In this document: piece after piece, positions 1 through 13,628 of the stretch | How the letters are laid out: every line of letters starts with the position of its first letter | Position numbering within the stretch: position 1 is the first letter of the stretch | Source: Mytilisepta virgata | Lineage: Eukaryota; Mollusca; Bivalvia; Mytilida; Mytilidae | Reading direction: 5' to 3' | DNA length: 64,000 nt | Assembly (NCBI GenBank): GCA_028015205.1 | Contig: CM051514.1 | Span: forward strand, 30,706,150 to 30,770,149 | Made by a program: the position numbers and the translations under genes | The notes under the pieces: generated by a model | What the model saw: the letters and a program-made list of their open reading frames with translations, nothing else | Told to the model about the DNA's origin: nothing | The model's database searches: none

Positions 1-498
1 TACATGGCACAATTAATTGCCTGGCCATGACAAAATTATTTTTTATTACTATATAGTTAATTAAAAAACACGTTTCAGTAGTTTGCATCTTTCAGAGTCT
101 AATCAACAAACATACCGCTATAAAATTAAAAATGTTCTATCAGCTATTTTTACTTCCGGCATTCCTTGATGACTATTTTTATCTACAGAAGAATCACACT
201 GCCACCTGGCGTTAATTCGGTTATACGTTAGATGTTTGCATTTGTCCGTTGATTTTATTTTAAGCTGTTCGTTTAACATCGATGTTCATTAGTTTTTTTT
301 TCATTCGAGTCTGTTGATTTTACTTTATGCTGTTCATTTAACATCGATGTCTGTTAGTTTTGCATTGGAGTCTGTTTATTTAATTTTAAGCTGTTCGTTT
401 AACATCGATGTCCATTAGTTTTGCATTGGCGTCTGTTGATTTTGTTTTAAGCTGTTAAATTTTTTTTGACGTCTTTTTTACCCTTTTCGCCGCCCATA
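1..498 (+). mobile_element. Foldback-like element, one long terminal arm
   Basis: This arm recurs at 26791-27281 in the same orientation and as reverse complements at 23192-23480 and 24701-25060. Its inner part is built of subrepeats about 60 bp apart sharing TTAACATCGATGT (near 275, 335 and 395). It ends in a conserved tip reading gacgtcttttttacc..cgccgcccata. Long inverted arms made of short subrepeats are typical of foldback (FB/TU-type) DNA elements; no transposase is visible. The tip abuts the satellite array at 498/499. The body of the element continues left of the window. Confidence 0.6.
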
Positions 499-535
499 GT
501 TGAGCATTACATAGAAATGAAATATGAGAAATTAT

Positions 536-943
536 CGTATTTCCCTATAGCTATATCGACCTGCAGAAGCCTTCAGAATTTCCCATATTTCGGCACTGTG
601 ACGTCGTAAAGAGTTGACCCGACCCTAATATGAGCTGACCCGAATATATCAGCGACGTCATAATGTTTGACCCAACGTTGACCCGAATATATCAGGAAAA
701 CATCCGGTTATAGGCGGATGGCCATTGAAAGTAAGAAATTCCATTAAGATTGCTAGTTAACAATACGATAAATTTATCATCAAGTTTTCTTCAAACAAAT
801 ATTGTAAAATATAAGCCGCTCGACACAATATGAAGCTTTTTGGCTCGTTCGCTAAATTCACTCGCTGAAAAAGCTTCACATTGTGTCTCGCGGCTGATAT
901 TTTACGATATACGTTTGCAGAAAACCTGATAATATGTACTTAT
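536..943. mobile_element. ~408-bp hairpin insertion in the first array unit
   Basis: All other units read gaaattat/gtaaag without interruption; the first has about 408 extra bases here. Short 'ttat' matches at both edges could be a target duplication. The left half carries a twice-repeated tgacccgaatatatcag motif. The right half (about 807-910) is an imperfect palindrome pairing ataagccgctcgacacaat with its complement around a gaagcttttt stem. This is MITE-like and non-coding. The family is not recognised. Confidence 0.6.
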
Positions 944-1247
944 GTAAAGTAAAAAATGTAATATCAACCATTCATAGAATATATCGTACAGCTTTCAAAT
1001 TCCAATACTTGAAATCATTGCATACGATCAGGTCTAACTGATCTATAAATATGTACTACCGTATTTACATGTAGATATTGTTTTCTGCTGCCCATATTTA
1101 AGACATTGTGCACAACTGACGAGAATCAATGTGTCATTGCAAGCATATAGAATGTATAAAAATAATATAATTAATGTAGGGTCAAAAGGATAAAGTCAAC
1201 AAGTGACAATACAATATCAACTTCTTCGATAAAAATTATAGGAGGAA

Positions 1248-1495
1248 CTAACCAACACATTTACAACACTGGTCTCCAGCAGTACAACAGACACCACTTG
1301 CATCTGGCGCTTCATTTGGTCCGCAAGTTGCTTTGCAATCGCAGTCAACATCATCTGGATATTTGAAAAAAAAAGAACACGACATAATTGAAAGAAGATA
1401 GAATACACGTAAATTTTCATGATTTTTTTAACCCAGTTTTATGTTAATTACCTACTTATACTTGCAATATAACTTATTTTGTCTGAAAGCGCCAT
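1248..1495 (-). CDS. Metallothionein-like cysteine-rich mini-gene, copy 1
   Basis: Proposed two exons on the minus strand: exon 1 1495-1456 (ATG, 13 codons plus one base) and exon 2 1354-1248 (stop TAG), with a 101-bp AT-rich intron. The donor is GTAGGT. The acceptor follows a pyrimidine tract ending tttcaaatatccag. Phase 1 joins to a ~48-residue peptide with no signal peptide. The last 34 residues hold 8 cysteines spaced C-x-C-x3-C-x11-CC-x5-CC-x-C, ending KCVG. Cys-x-Cys and Cys-Cys density suggests a cytosolic metal-binding (metallothionein-like) peptide; this is inference, as I match no named family. I see no canonical metal-response core (TGCRCNC) and no AATAAA downstream, so expression is unproven. 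The alternative is a captured, dead exon amplified as satellite DNA. Confidence 0.5.
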
Positions 1496-2486
1496 TTCAG
1501 CTATTTTTTATGTCAAACCTCTTGATTTGTAAAATTTCTCAAATTTCAGGCAAATCAAGATAAAAATAAAAAAACAAGATATACTGCCTAAACGTCAATG
1601 AAGAACTGCTGAAACCAGTTTATCACAGTAAAGAATGAATCATGTAAAATTTAACTTTAAGTTTTTTGAACAGATTTGAATAAGCCTTCATCGTCCTTGA
1701 ATGATTGCAAGACTTTACTTGACTTAATCTCTCGTTATTTTGTTTTTGTTTGATAATATTTTGAACCAGAAAATAAAGAAAAAGTAAAAATTAACAAGAT
1801 CAGAATGTCAGTTTAGGACTTACACTTAGGCACTAGCGTTACGTTGAATAACTTTGTTCAATTTGAATAATTAAACTAATTTGAACGTTTTTATCTGCGA
1901 TGTTTTTGCAATGAAACATTTAAAATTTCAATTTTGGTATTGGAAATTTCCAAAAAATTAAAGCAAATATTGCTACAGGTGTAATGTTATGAGTGACCTC
2001 TTCTTATGAAATCAATTTTAAATGTTAAAGGTATAGCGTACTGAGTTACATAATGTTATAAATATTGAACAATTGTAGAATTACAGATATTCCAGCAGGG
2101 CCTCAGTCAAGTGTATGGTTTTTATGGTATAGTTTTTGGCTAGACGTTGAGCATTAGATAGAAATGAAATATGAGAAATTATGTAAAGTAAAAAATGTAA
2201 TATCAACCATTCATAGAATATATCGTACAGCTTTCAAATTCCAATACTTGAAATCATTGCATACGATCAGGTCTAACTGATCTATAAATATGTACTACCG
2301 TATTTACATGTAGATATTGTTTTCTGCTGCCCATATTTAAGACATTGTGCACAACTGACGAGAATCAATGTGTCATTGCAAGCATATAGAATGTATAAAA
2401 ATAATATAATTAATGTAGGGTCAAAAGGATAAAGTCAACAAGTGACAATACAATATCAACTTCTTCGATAAAAATTATAGGAGGAA

Positions 2487-2732
2487 CTAACCAACACATT
2501 TACAACACTGGTCTCCAGCAGTACAACAGACACCACTTGCATCTGGCGCTTCATTTGGTCCGCAAGTTGCTTTGCAATCGCAGTCAACATCATCTGGATA
2601 TTTGAAAAAAAGAACACAACATAATTGAAAGAAGATAGAATACACGTAAATTTTCATGATTTTTTTAACCCAGTTTTATGTTAATTACCTACTTATACTT
2701 GCAATATAACTTATTTTGTCTGAAAGCGCCAT
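2487..2732 (-). CDS. Cysteine-rich mini-gene, copy 2
   Basis: Exons 2732-2693 and 2593-2487; intron 99 bp. The coding sequence is identical to copy 1. The two-base intron difference lies in the poly-pyrimidine run before the acceptor. Confidence 0.5.
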
Positions 2733-3726
2733 TTCAGCTATTTTTTATGTCAAACCTCTTAAATTGTAAAATTTCTCAAATTTCAGGCAAATCAAGATAA
2801 AAATAAAAAAACAAGATATACTGCCTAAACGTCAATGAAGAACTGCTGAAACCAGTTTATCACAGTAAAGAATGAATCATGTAAAATTTAACTTTAAGTT
2901 TTTTGAACTGATTTGAATAAGCCTCCATCGCCCTTGAATGATTGCAAGACTTTACTTGACTTAATCTGTCGTTATTTTGTTTTTGTTTGATAATATTTTG
3001 AACCAGAAAATAAAGAAAAAGTAAAAATTAACAAGATCAGAATGTCAGTTTAGGACTTACACTTAGGCACTAGCGTTACGTTGAATAACTGTGTTCAATT
3101 TGAATAATTAAACTAATTTGAACGTTTTTATCTGCGATGTTTTTGCAATGAAACATTTAAAATTTCAATTTTGGTATTGGAAATTTCCAAAAAATTAAAA
3201 CAAATATTGCTACAGGTGTAATGTTATGAGTGACCTCTTCTTATGAAATCAATTTTAAATGTTAAAGGTATAGCGTACTGAGTTACATAATGTTATAAAT
3301 ATTGAACAATTGTAGAATTACAGATATTCCAGCAGGGCCTCAGTCAAGTGTATGGTTTTTATGGTATAGTTTTTGGCTAGACGTTGAGCATTAGATAGAA
3401 ATGAAATATGAGAAATTATGTAAAGTAAAAAATGTAATATCAACCATTCATAGAATATATCGTACAGCTTTCAAATTCCAATACTTGAAATCATTGCATA
3501 CGATCAGGTCTAACTGATCTATAAATATGTACTACCGTATTTACATGTAGATATTGTTTTCTGCTGCCCATATTTAAGACATTGTGCACAACTGACGAGA
3601 ATCAATGTGTCATTGCAAGCATATAGAATGTATAAAAATAATATGATAATTAATGTAGGGTCAAAAGGATAAAGTCAACAAGTGACAATACAATATCAAC
3701 TTCTTCGATAAAAATTATAGGAGGAA

Positions 3727-3971
3727 CTAACCAACACATTTACAACACTGGTCTCCAGCAGTACAACAGACACCACTTGCATCTGGCGCTTCATTTGGTC
3801 CGCAAGTTGCTTTGCAATCGCAGTCAACATCATCTGGATATTTGAAAAAAAAACACAACATAATTGAAAGAAGATAGAATACACGTAAATTTTCATGATT
3901 TTTTTAACCCAGTTTTATGTTAATTACCTACTTATACTTGCAATATAACTTATTTTGTCTGAAAGCGCCAT
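3727..3971 (-). CDS. Cysteine-rich mini-gene, copy 3
   Basis: Exons 3971-3932 and 3833-3727; intron 98 bp. Coding sequence intact. The acceptor pyrimidine run lacks the usual C/T interruption, a private variant shared with copy 6. Confidence 0.5.
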
Positions 3972-4962
3972 TTCAGCTATTTTTTATGTCAAACCTCTTG
4001 ATTTGTAAAATTTCTCAAATTTCAGGCAAATCAAGATAAAAATAAAAAAACAAGATATACTGCCTAAACGTCAATGAAGAACTGCTGAAACCAGTTTATC
4101 ACAGTAAAGAATGAATCATGTAAAATTTAACTTTAAGTTTTTTGAACTGATTTGAATAAGCCTCCATCGCCCTTGAATGATTGCAAGACTTTACTTGACT
4201 TAATCTGTCGTTATTTTGTTTTTGTTTGATAATATTTTGAAGCAGAAAATAAAGAAAAAGTAAAAATTAACAAGATCAGAATGTCAGTTTAGGACTTACA
4301 CTTAGGCACTAGCGTTACGTTGAATAACTTTGTTCAATTTGAATAATTAAACTAATTTGAACGTTTTTATCTGCGATGTTTTTGCAATGAAACATTTAAA
4401 ATTTCAATTTTGGTATTGGAAATTTCCAAAAAATTAAAACAAATATTGCTACAGGTGTAATGTTATGAGTGACCTCTTCTTATGAAATCAATTTTAAATG
4501 TTAAAGGTATAGCGTACTGAGTTACATAATGTTATAAATATTGAACAATTGTAGAATTACAGATATTCCAGCAGGGCCTCAGTCAAGTGTATGGTTTTTA
4601 TGGTATAGTTTTTGGCTAGACGTTGAGCATTAGATAGAAATGAAATATGAGAAATTATGTAAAGTAAAAAATGTAATATCAACCATTCATAGAATATATC
4701 GTACAGCTTTCAAATTCCAATACTTGAAATCATTGCATACGATCAGGTCTAACTGATCTATAAATATGTACTACCGTATTTACATGTAGATATTGTTTTC
4801 TGCTGCCCATATTTAAGACATTGTGCACAACTGACGAGAATCAATGTGTCATTGCAAGCATATAGAATGTATAAAAATAATATAATTAATGTAGGGTCAA
4901 AAGGATAAAGTCAACAAGTGACAATACAATATCAACTTCTTCGACAAAAATTATAGGAGGAA

Positions 4963-5207
4963 CTAACCAACACATTTACAACACTGGTCTCCAGCAGTAC
5001 AACAGACACCACTTGCATCTGGCGCTTCATTTGGTCCGCAAGTTGCTTTGCAATCGCAGTCAACATCATCTGGATATTTGAAAAAAGAACACAACATAAT
5101 TGAAAGAAGATAGAATACAGGTAAATTTTCATGATTTTTTTAACCCAGTTTTATGTTAATTACCTACTTATACTTGCAATATAACTTATTTTGTCTGAAA
5201 GCGCCAT
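4963..5207 (-). CDS. Cysteine-rich mini-gene, copy 4
   Basis: Exons 5207-5168 and 5069-4963; intron 98 bp. Coding sequence intact. It shares intron and upstream variants (acaggtaaat, tctagataaa) with copy 8, marking a block duplication. Confidence 0.5.
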
Positions 5208-6201
5208 TTCAGCTATTTTTTATGTCAAACCTCTTGATTTGTAAAATTTCTCAAATTTCAGGCAAATCTAGATAAAAATAAAAAAACAAGATATACTGCC
5301 TAAACGTCAATGAAGAACTGCTGAAACCAGTTTATCACAGTAAAGAATGAATCATGTAAAATTTAACTTTAAGTTTTTTGAACTGATTTGAATAAGCCTC
5401 CATCGCCCTTGAATGATTGCAAGACTTTACTTGACTTAATCCCTCGTTATTTTGTTTTTGTTTGATAATATTTTGAACCAGAAAATAAAGAAAAAGTAAA
5501 AATTAACAAGATCAGAATGTCAGTTTAGGACTTACACTTAGGCACTAGCGTTACGTTGAATAACTTTGTTCAATTTGAATAATTAAACTAATTTGAACGT
5601 TTTTATCTGCGATGTTTTTGCAATGAAACATTTAAAATTTCAATTTTGGTATTGGAAATTTCCACAAAATTAAAACAAATATTGCTCCAGGTGTAATGTT
5701 ATGAGTGACCTCTCCTTATGAAATCAATTTCAAATGTTAAAGGTATAGCGTACTGAGTTACATAATGTTATAAATATTGAACAATTGTAGAATTACAGAT
5801 ATTCCAGCAGTGCCTCAGTCAAGTGTATGGTTTTTATGGTATAGTTTTTGGCTAGACGTTGAGCATTACATAGAAATGAAATATGAGAAATTATGTAAAG
5901 TAAAAAATGTAATATCAACCATTCATAGAATATATCGTACAGCTTTCAAATTCCAATACTTGAAATCATTGCATACGATCAGGTCTAACTGTCCTATAAA
6001 TATGTACTACCGTATTTACATGTAGATATTGTTTTCTGCTGCCCATATTTAAGACATTGTGCACAGCTGACGAGAATCAATGTGTCATTGCAAGCATATA
6101 GAATGTATAAAAATAATATGATAATTAATGTAGGGTCAAAAGGATAAAGTCAACAAGTGACAATACAATATCAACTTCTTCGATAAAAATTATAGGAGGA
6201 A

Positions 6202-6447
6202 CTAACCAACACATTTACAACACTGGTCTCCAGCAGTACAACAGACACCACTTGCATCTGGCGCTTCATTTGGTCCGCAAGTTGCTTTGCAATCGCAGTC
6301 AACATCATCTGGATATTTGAAAAAAAGAACACAACATAATTGAAAGAAGATAGAATACACGTAAATTTTCATGATTTTTTAAACCCAGTTTTATGTTAAT
6401 TACCTACTTATACTTGCAATATAACTTATTTTGTCTGAAAGCGCCAT
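6202..6447 (-). CDS. Cysteine-rich mini-gene, copy 5
   Basis: Exons 6447-6408 and 6308-6202; intron 99 bp. Coding sequence intact. Upstream it shares a short deletion (aaaattagatcag) with copy 9. Confidence 0.5.
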
Positions 6448-7437
6448 TTCAGCTATTTTTTATGTCAAACCTCTTGATTTGTAAAATTTCTCAAATTTCA
6501 GGCAAATCAAGATAAAAATAAAAAAACAAGATATACTGCCTAAACGTCAATGAAGAACTGCTGAAACCAGTTTATCACAGTAAAGAATGAATCATGTAAA
6601 ATTTAACTTTAAGTTTTTTGAACAGATTTGAATAAGCCTCCATCGTCCTTGAATGATTGCAAGACTTTACTTGACTTAATCTCTCATTATTTTGATTTTG
6701 TTTGATAATATTTTGAACCAGAAAATAAAGAAAAAGTAAAAATTAGATCAGAATGTCAGTTTAGGACTTACACTTAGGCACTAGCGTTAAGTTGAATAAC
6801 TTTGTTCAATTTGAATAATTAAACTAATTTGAACGTTTTTATCTGCGATGTTTTTGCAATGAAACATTTAAAATTTCAATTTTGGTATTGGAAATTTCCA
6901 AAAAATTAAAACAAATATTGCTACAGGTGTAATGTTATGAGTGACCTCTTCTTATGAAATCAATTTTAAATGTTAAAGGTATAGCGTACTGAGTTACATA
7001 ATGTTATAAATATTGAACAATTGTAGAATTACAGATATTCCAGCAGGGCCTCAGTCAAGTGTATGGTTTTTATGGTATAGTTTTTGGCTAGACGTTGAGC
7101 ATTAGATAGAAATGAAATATGAGAAATTATGTAAAGTAAAAAATGTAATATCAACCATTCATAGAATATATCGTACAGCTTTCAAATTCCAATACTTGAA
7201 ATCATTGCATACGATCAGGTCTAACTGATCTATAAATATGTACTACCGTATTTACATGTAGATATTGTTTTCTGCTGCCCATATTTAAGACATTGTGCAC
7301 AACTGACGAGAATCAATGTGTCATTGCAAGCATATAGAATGTATAAAAATAATATGATAATTAATGTAGGGTCAAAAGGATAAAGTCAACAAGTGACAAT
7401 ACAATATCAACTTCTTCGATAAAAATTATAGGAGGAA

Positions 7438-7682
7438 CTAACCAACACATTTACAACACTGGTCTCCAGCAGTACAACAGACACCACTTGCATCTGGCGC
7501 TTCATTTGGTCCGCAAGTTGCTTTGCAATCGCAGTCAACATCATCTGGATATTTGAAAAAAAAACACAACATAATTGAAAGAAGATAGAATACACGTAAA
7601 TTTTCATGATTTTTTTAACCCAGTTTTATGTTAATTACCTACTTATACTTGCAATATAACTTATTTTGTCTGAAAGCGCCAT
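7438..7682 (-). CDS. Cysteine-rich mini-gene, copy 6
   Basis: Exons 7682-7643 and 7544-7438; intron 98 bp. Coding sequence intact. It pairs with copy 3 by its acceptor-run variant. Confidence 0.5.
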
Positions 7683-8673
7683 TTCAGCTATTTTTTATGT
7701 CAAACCTCTTGATTTGTAAAATTTCTCAAATTTCAGGCAAATCAAGATAAAAATAAAAAAACAAGATATACTGCCTAAACGTCAATGAAGAACTGCTGAA
7801 ACCAGTTTATCACAGTAAAGAATGAATCATGTAAAATTTAACTTTAAGTTTTTTGAACTGATTTGAATAAGCCTCCATCGCCCTTGAATGATTGCAAGAC
7901 TTTACTTGACTTAATCTGTCGTTATTTTGTTTTTGTTTGATAATATTTTGAACCAGAAAATAAAGAAAAAGTAAAAATTAACAAGATCAGAATGTCAGTT
8001 TAGGACTTACACTTAGGCACTAGCGTTACGTTGAATAACTTTGTTCAATTTGAATAATTAAACTAATTTGAACGTTTTTATCTGCGATGTTTTTGCAATG
8101 AAACATTTAAAATTTCAATTTTGGTATTGGAAATTTCCAAAAAATTAAAACAAATATTGCTACAGGTGTAATGTTATGAGTGACCTCTTCTTATGAAATC
8201 AATTTTAAATGTTAAAGGTATAGCGTACTGAGTTACATAATGTTATAAATATTGAACAATTGTAGAATTACAGATATTCCAGCAGGGCCTCAGTCAAGTG
8301 TATGGTTTTTATGGTATAGTTTTTGGCTAGACGTTGAGCATTAGATAGAAATGAAATATGAGAAATTATGTAAAGTAAAAAATGTAATATCAACCATTCA
8401 TAGAATATATCGTACAGCTTTCAAATTCCAATACTTGAAATCATTGCATACGATCAGGTCTAACTGATCTATAAATATGTACTACCGTATTTACATGTAG
8501 ATATTGTTTTCTGCTGCCCATATTTAAGACATTGTGCACAACTGACGAGAATCAATGTGTCATTGCAAGCATATAGAATGTATAAAAATAATATAATTAA
8601 TGTAGGGTCAAAAGGATAAAGTCAACAAGTGACAATACAATATCAACTTCTTCGACAAAAATTATAGGAGGAA

Positions 8674-8919
8674 CTAACCAACACATTTACAACACTGGTC
8701 TCCAGCAGTACAACAGACACCACTTGCATCTGGCGCTTCATTTGGTCCGCAAGTTGCTTTGCAATCGCAGTCAACATCATCTGGATATTTGAAAAAAAGA
8801 ACACAACATAATTGAAAGAAGATAGAATACACGTAAATTTTCATGATTTTTTTAACCCAGTTTTATGTTAATTACCTACTTATACTTGCAATATAACTTA
8901 TTTTGTCTGAAAGCGCCAT
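8674..8919 (-). CDS. Cysteine-rich mini-gene, copy 7
   Basis: Exons 8919-8880 and 8780-8674; intron 99 bp. Coding sequence intact. The 3' flank has the cttcttcgaca variant otherwise seen only in copy 4, so this unit looks chimeric. Confidence 0.5.
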
Positions 8920-9913
8920 TTCAGCTATTTTTTATGTCAAACCTCTTGATTTGTAAAATTTCTCAAATTTCAGGCAAATCAAGATAAAAATAAAAAAACA
9001 AGATATACTGCCTAAACGTCAATGAAGAACTGCTGAAACCAGTTTATCACAGTAAAGAATGAATCATGTAAAATTTAACTTTAAGTTTTTTGAACTGATT
9101 TGAATAAGCCTCCATCGCCCTTGAATGATTGCAAGACTTTACTTGACTTAATCTGTCGTTATTTTGTTTTTGTTTGATAATATTTTGAAGCAGAAAATAA
9201 AGAAAAAGTAAAAATTAACAAGATCAGAATGTCAGTTTAGGACTTACACTTAGGCACTAGCGTTACGTTGAATAACTTTGTTCAATTTGAATAATTAAAC
9301 TAATTTGAACGTTTTTATCTGCGATGTTTTTGCAATGAAACATTTAAAATTTCAATTTTGGTATTGGAAATTTCCAAAAAATTAAAACAAATATTGCTAC
9401 AGGTGTAATGTTATGAGTGACCTCTTCTTATGAAATCAATTTTAAATGTTAAAGGTATAGCGTACTGAGTTACATAATGTTATAAATATTGAACAATTGT
9501 AGAATTACAGATATTCCAGCAGGGCCTCAGTCAAGTGTATGGTTTTTATGGTATAGTTTTTGGCTAGACGTTGAGCATTAGATAGAAATGAAATATGAGA
9601 AATTATGTAAAGTAAAAAATGTAATATCAACCATTCATAGAATATATCGTACAGCTTTCAAATTCCAATACTTGAAATCATTGCATACGATCAGGTCTAA
9701 CTGATCTATAAATATGTACTACCGTATTTACATGTAGATATTGTTTTCTGCTGCCCATATTTAAGACATTGTGCACAACTGACGAGAATCAATGTGTCAT
9801 TGCAAGCATATAGAATGTATAAAAATAATATGATAATTAATGTAGGGTCAAAAGGATAAAGTCAACAAGTGACAATACAATATCAACTTCTTCGATAAAA
9901 ATTATAGGAGGAA

Positions 9914-10158
9914 CTAACCAACACATTTACAACACTGGTCTCCAGCAGTACAACAGACACCACTTGCATCTGGCGCTTCATTTGGTCCGCAAGTTGCTTT
10001 GCAATCGCAGTCAACATCATCTGGATATTTGAAAAAAGAACACAACATAATTGAAAGAAGATAGAATACAGGTAAATTTTCATGATTTTTTTAACCCAGT
10101 TTTATGTTAATTACCTACTTATACTTGCAATATAACTTATTTTGTCTGAAAGCGCCAT
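9914..10158 (-). CDS. Cysteine-rich mini-gene, copy 8
   Basis: Exons 10158-10119 and 10020-9914; intron 98 bp. Coding sequence intact. Near-duplicate of copy 4, 4,951 bp away. Confidence 0.5.
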
Positions 10159-11152
10159 TTCAGCTATTTTTTATGTCAAACCTCTTGATTTGTAAAATTT
10201 CTCAAATTTCAGGCAAATCTAGATAAAAATAAAAAAACAAGATATACTGCCTAAACGTCAATGAAGAACTGCTGAAACCAGTTTATCACAGTAAAGAATG
10301 AATCATGTAAAATTTAACTTTAAGTTTTTTGAACTGATTTGAATAAGCCTCCATCGCCCTTGAATGATTGCAAGACTTTACTTGACTTAATCTCTCGTTA
10401 TTTTGTTTTTGTTTGATAATATTTTGAACCAGAAAATAAAGAAAAAGTAAATATTAACAAGATCAGAATGTCAGTTTAGGACTTACACTTAGGCACTAGC
10501 GTTACGTTGAATAACTTTGTTCAATTTGAATAATTAAACTAATTTGAACGTTTTTATCTGCGATGTTTTTGCAATGAAACATTTAAAATTTCAATTTTGG
10601 TATTGGAAATTTCCACAAAATTAAAACAAATATTGCTCCAGGTGTAATGTTATGAGTGACCTCTCCTTATGAAATCAATTTCAAATGTTAAAGGTATAGC
10701 GTACTGAGTTACATAATGTTATAAATATTGAACAATTGTAGAATTACAGATATTCCAGCAGTGCCTCAGTCAAGTGTATGGTTTTTATGGTATAGTTTTT
10801 GGCTAGACGTTGAGCATTACATAGAAATGAAATATGAGAAATTATGTAAAGTAAAAAATGTAATATCAACCATTCATAGAATATATCGTACAGCTTTCAA
10901 ATTCCAATACTTGAAATCATTGCATACGATCAGGTCTAACTGTCCTATAAATATGTACTACCGTATTTACATGTAGATATTGTTTTCTGCTGCCCATATT
11001 TAAGACATTGTGCACAGCTGACGAGAATCAATGTGTCATTGCAAGCATATAGAATGTATAAAAATAATATGATAATTAATGTAGGGTCAAAAGGATAAAG
11101 TCAACAAGTGACAATACAATATCAACTTCTTCGATAAAAATTATAGGAGGAA

Positions 11153-11398
11153 CTAACCAACACATTTACAACACTGGTCTCCAGCAGTACAACAGACACC
11201 ACTTGCATCTGGCGCTTCATTTGGTCCGCAAGTTGCTTTGCAATCGCAGTCAACATCATCTGGATATTTGAAAAAAAGAACACAACATAATTGAAAGAAG
11301 ATAGAATACACGTAAATTTTCATGATTTTTTAAACCCAGTTTTATGTTAATTACCTACTTATACTTGCAATATAACTTATTTTGTCTGAAAGCGCCAT
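11153..11398 (-). CDS. Cysteine-rich mini-gene, copy 9
   Basis: Exons 11398-11359 and 11259-11153; intron 99 bp. Coding sequence intact. Near-duplicate of copy 5, sharing the tttttaaaccc variant in the intron. Confidence 0.5.
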
Positions 11399-12388
11399 TT
11401 CAGCTATTTTTTATGTCAAACCTCTTGATTTGTAAAATTTCTCAAATTTCAGGCAAATCAAGATAAAAATAAAAAAACAAGATATACTGCCTAAACGTCA
11501 ATGAAGAACTGCTGAAACCAGTTTATCACAGTAAAGAATGAATCATGTAAAATTTAACTTTAAGTTTTTTGAACAGATTTGAATAAGCCTCCATCGTCCT
11601 TGAATGATTGCAAGACTTTACTTGACTTAATCTCTCATTATTTTGATTTTGTTTGATAATATTTTGAACCAGAAAATAAAGAAAAAGTAAAAATTAGATC
11701 AGAATGTCAGTTTAGGACTTACACTTAGGCACTAGCGTTAAGTTGAATAACTTTGTTCAATTTGAATAATTAAACTAATTTGAACGTTTTTATCTGCGAT
11801 GTTTTTGCATTGAAACATTTAAAATTTCAATTTTGGTATTGGAAATTTCCAAAAAATTAAAACAAATATTGCTACAGGTGTAATGTTATGAGTGACCTCT
11901 TCTTATGAAATCAATTTCAAATGTTAAAGGTATAGCGTACTGAGTTACACAATGTTATAAATATTGAACAATTGTAGAATTACAGATATTCCAGCAGGGC
12001 CTAAGTCAAGTGTATGGTTTTTATCGTATAGTTTTTGGCTAGACGTTGAGCATTAGATAGAAATGAAATATGAGAAATTATGTAAAGTAAAAAATGTAAT
12101 ATCAACCATTCATAGAATATATCGTACAGCTTTCAAATTCCAATACTTGAAATCATTGCATACGATCAGGTCTAACTGATCTATAAATATGTACTACAGT
12201 ATTTACATGTAGATATTGTTTTCTGCTGCCCATATTTAAGACATTGTGCACAACTGACGAGAATCAATGTGTCATTGCAAGCATATAGAATGTATAAAAA
12301 TAATATGATAATTAATGTAGGGTCAAAAGGATAAAGTCAACAAGTGACAATACAATATCAACTTCTTCGATAAAAATTATAGGAGGAA

Positions 12389-12634
12389 CTAACCAACACA
12401 TTTACAACACTGGTCTCCAGCAGTACAACAGACACCACTTGCATCTGGCGCTTCATTTGGTCCGCAAGTTGCTTTGCAATCGCAGTCAACATCATCTGGA
12501 TATTTGAAAAAAAGAACACAACATAATTGAAAGAAGATAGAATACACGTAAATTTTCATGATTTTTTTAACCCAGTTTTATGTTAATTACCTACTTATAC
12601 TTGCAATATAACTTATTTTGTCTGAAAGCGCCAT
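12389..12634 (-). CDS. Cysteine-rich mini-gene, copy 10
   Basis: Exons 12634-12595 and 12495-12389; intron 99 bp. Coding sequence, donor and acceptor intact. Confidence 0.5.
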
Positions 12635-13628
12635 TTCAGCTATTTTTTATGTCAAACCTCTTGATTTGTCAAATTTCTCAAATTTCAGGCAAATCAAGAT
12701 AAAAATAAAAAAACAAGATATACTGCCTAAACGTCAATGAAGAACTGCTGAAACCAGTTTATCACAGTAAAGAATGAATCATGTAAAATTTAACTTTAAG
12801 TTTTTTGAACTGATTTGAATAAGCCTCCATCGTCCTTGAATGATTGCAAGACTTTACTTGACTTAATCTGTCGTTATTTTGTTTTTGTTTGATAATATTT
12901 TGAACCAGAAAATAAAGAAAAAGTAAAAATTAACAAGATCAGAATGTCAGTTTAGGACTTACACTTAGGCACTAGCGTTACGTTGAATAACTTTGTTCAA
13001 TTTGAATAATTAAACTAATTTGAACGTTTTTATCTGCGATGTTTTTGCAATGAAACATTTAAAATTTCAATTTTGGTATTAGAAATTTCCAAAAAATTAA
13101 AGCAAATATTGCTACAGGTGTAATGTTATGAGTGACCTCTTCTTATGAAATCAATTTTAAATGTTAAAGGTATAGGGTACTGAGTTACATAATGTTATAA
13201 ATATTGAACAATTGTAGAATTACAGATATTCCAGCAGGGCCTCAGTCAAGTGTATGGTTTTTATGGTATAGTTTTTGGCTAGACGTTGAGCATTAGATAG
13301 AAATGAAATATGAGAAATTATGTAAAGTAAAAAATGTAATATCAACCATTCATAGAATATATCGTACAGCTTTCAAATTCCAATACTTGAAATCATTGCA
13401 TACGATCAGGTCTAACTGATCTATAAATATGTACTACCGTATTTACATGTAGATATTGTTTTCTGCTGCCCATATTTAAGACATTGTGCACAACTGACGA
13501 GAATCAATGTGTCATTGCAAGCATATAAAATGTATAAAAATAATATGATAATTAATGTAGAGTCAAAAGGATAAAGTCAACAAGTGACAATACAATATCA
13601 ACTTCTTCGATAAAAATTATAGGAGGAA

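Noticed and set aside
1248..1495. Calling the cysteine-rich peptide a secreted toxin or defensin
   Set aside because: The N-terminus (MALSDKISYIASI) is not a signal peptide. The Cys-x-Cys spacing fits metal binding better than a disulfide-stabilised secreted peptide.
5777..10976. 82-codon plus-strand frames (MNNCRITDIP...) at 5777 and 10728
   Set aside because: They are open in only two of 18 units; all others have a TAG in the same frame. The two are copies of one duplicated block.
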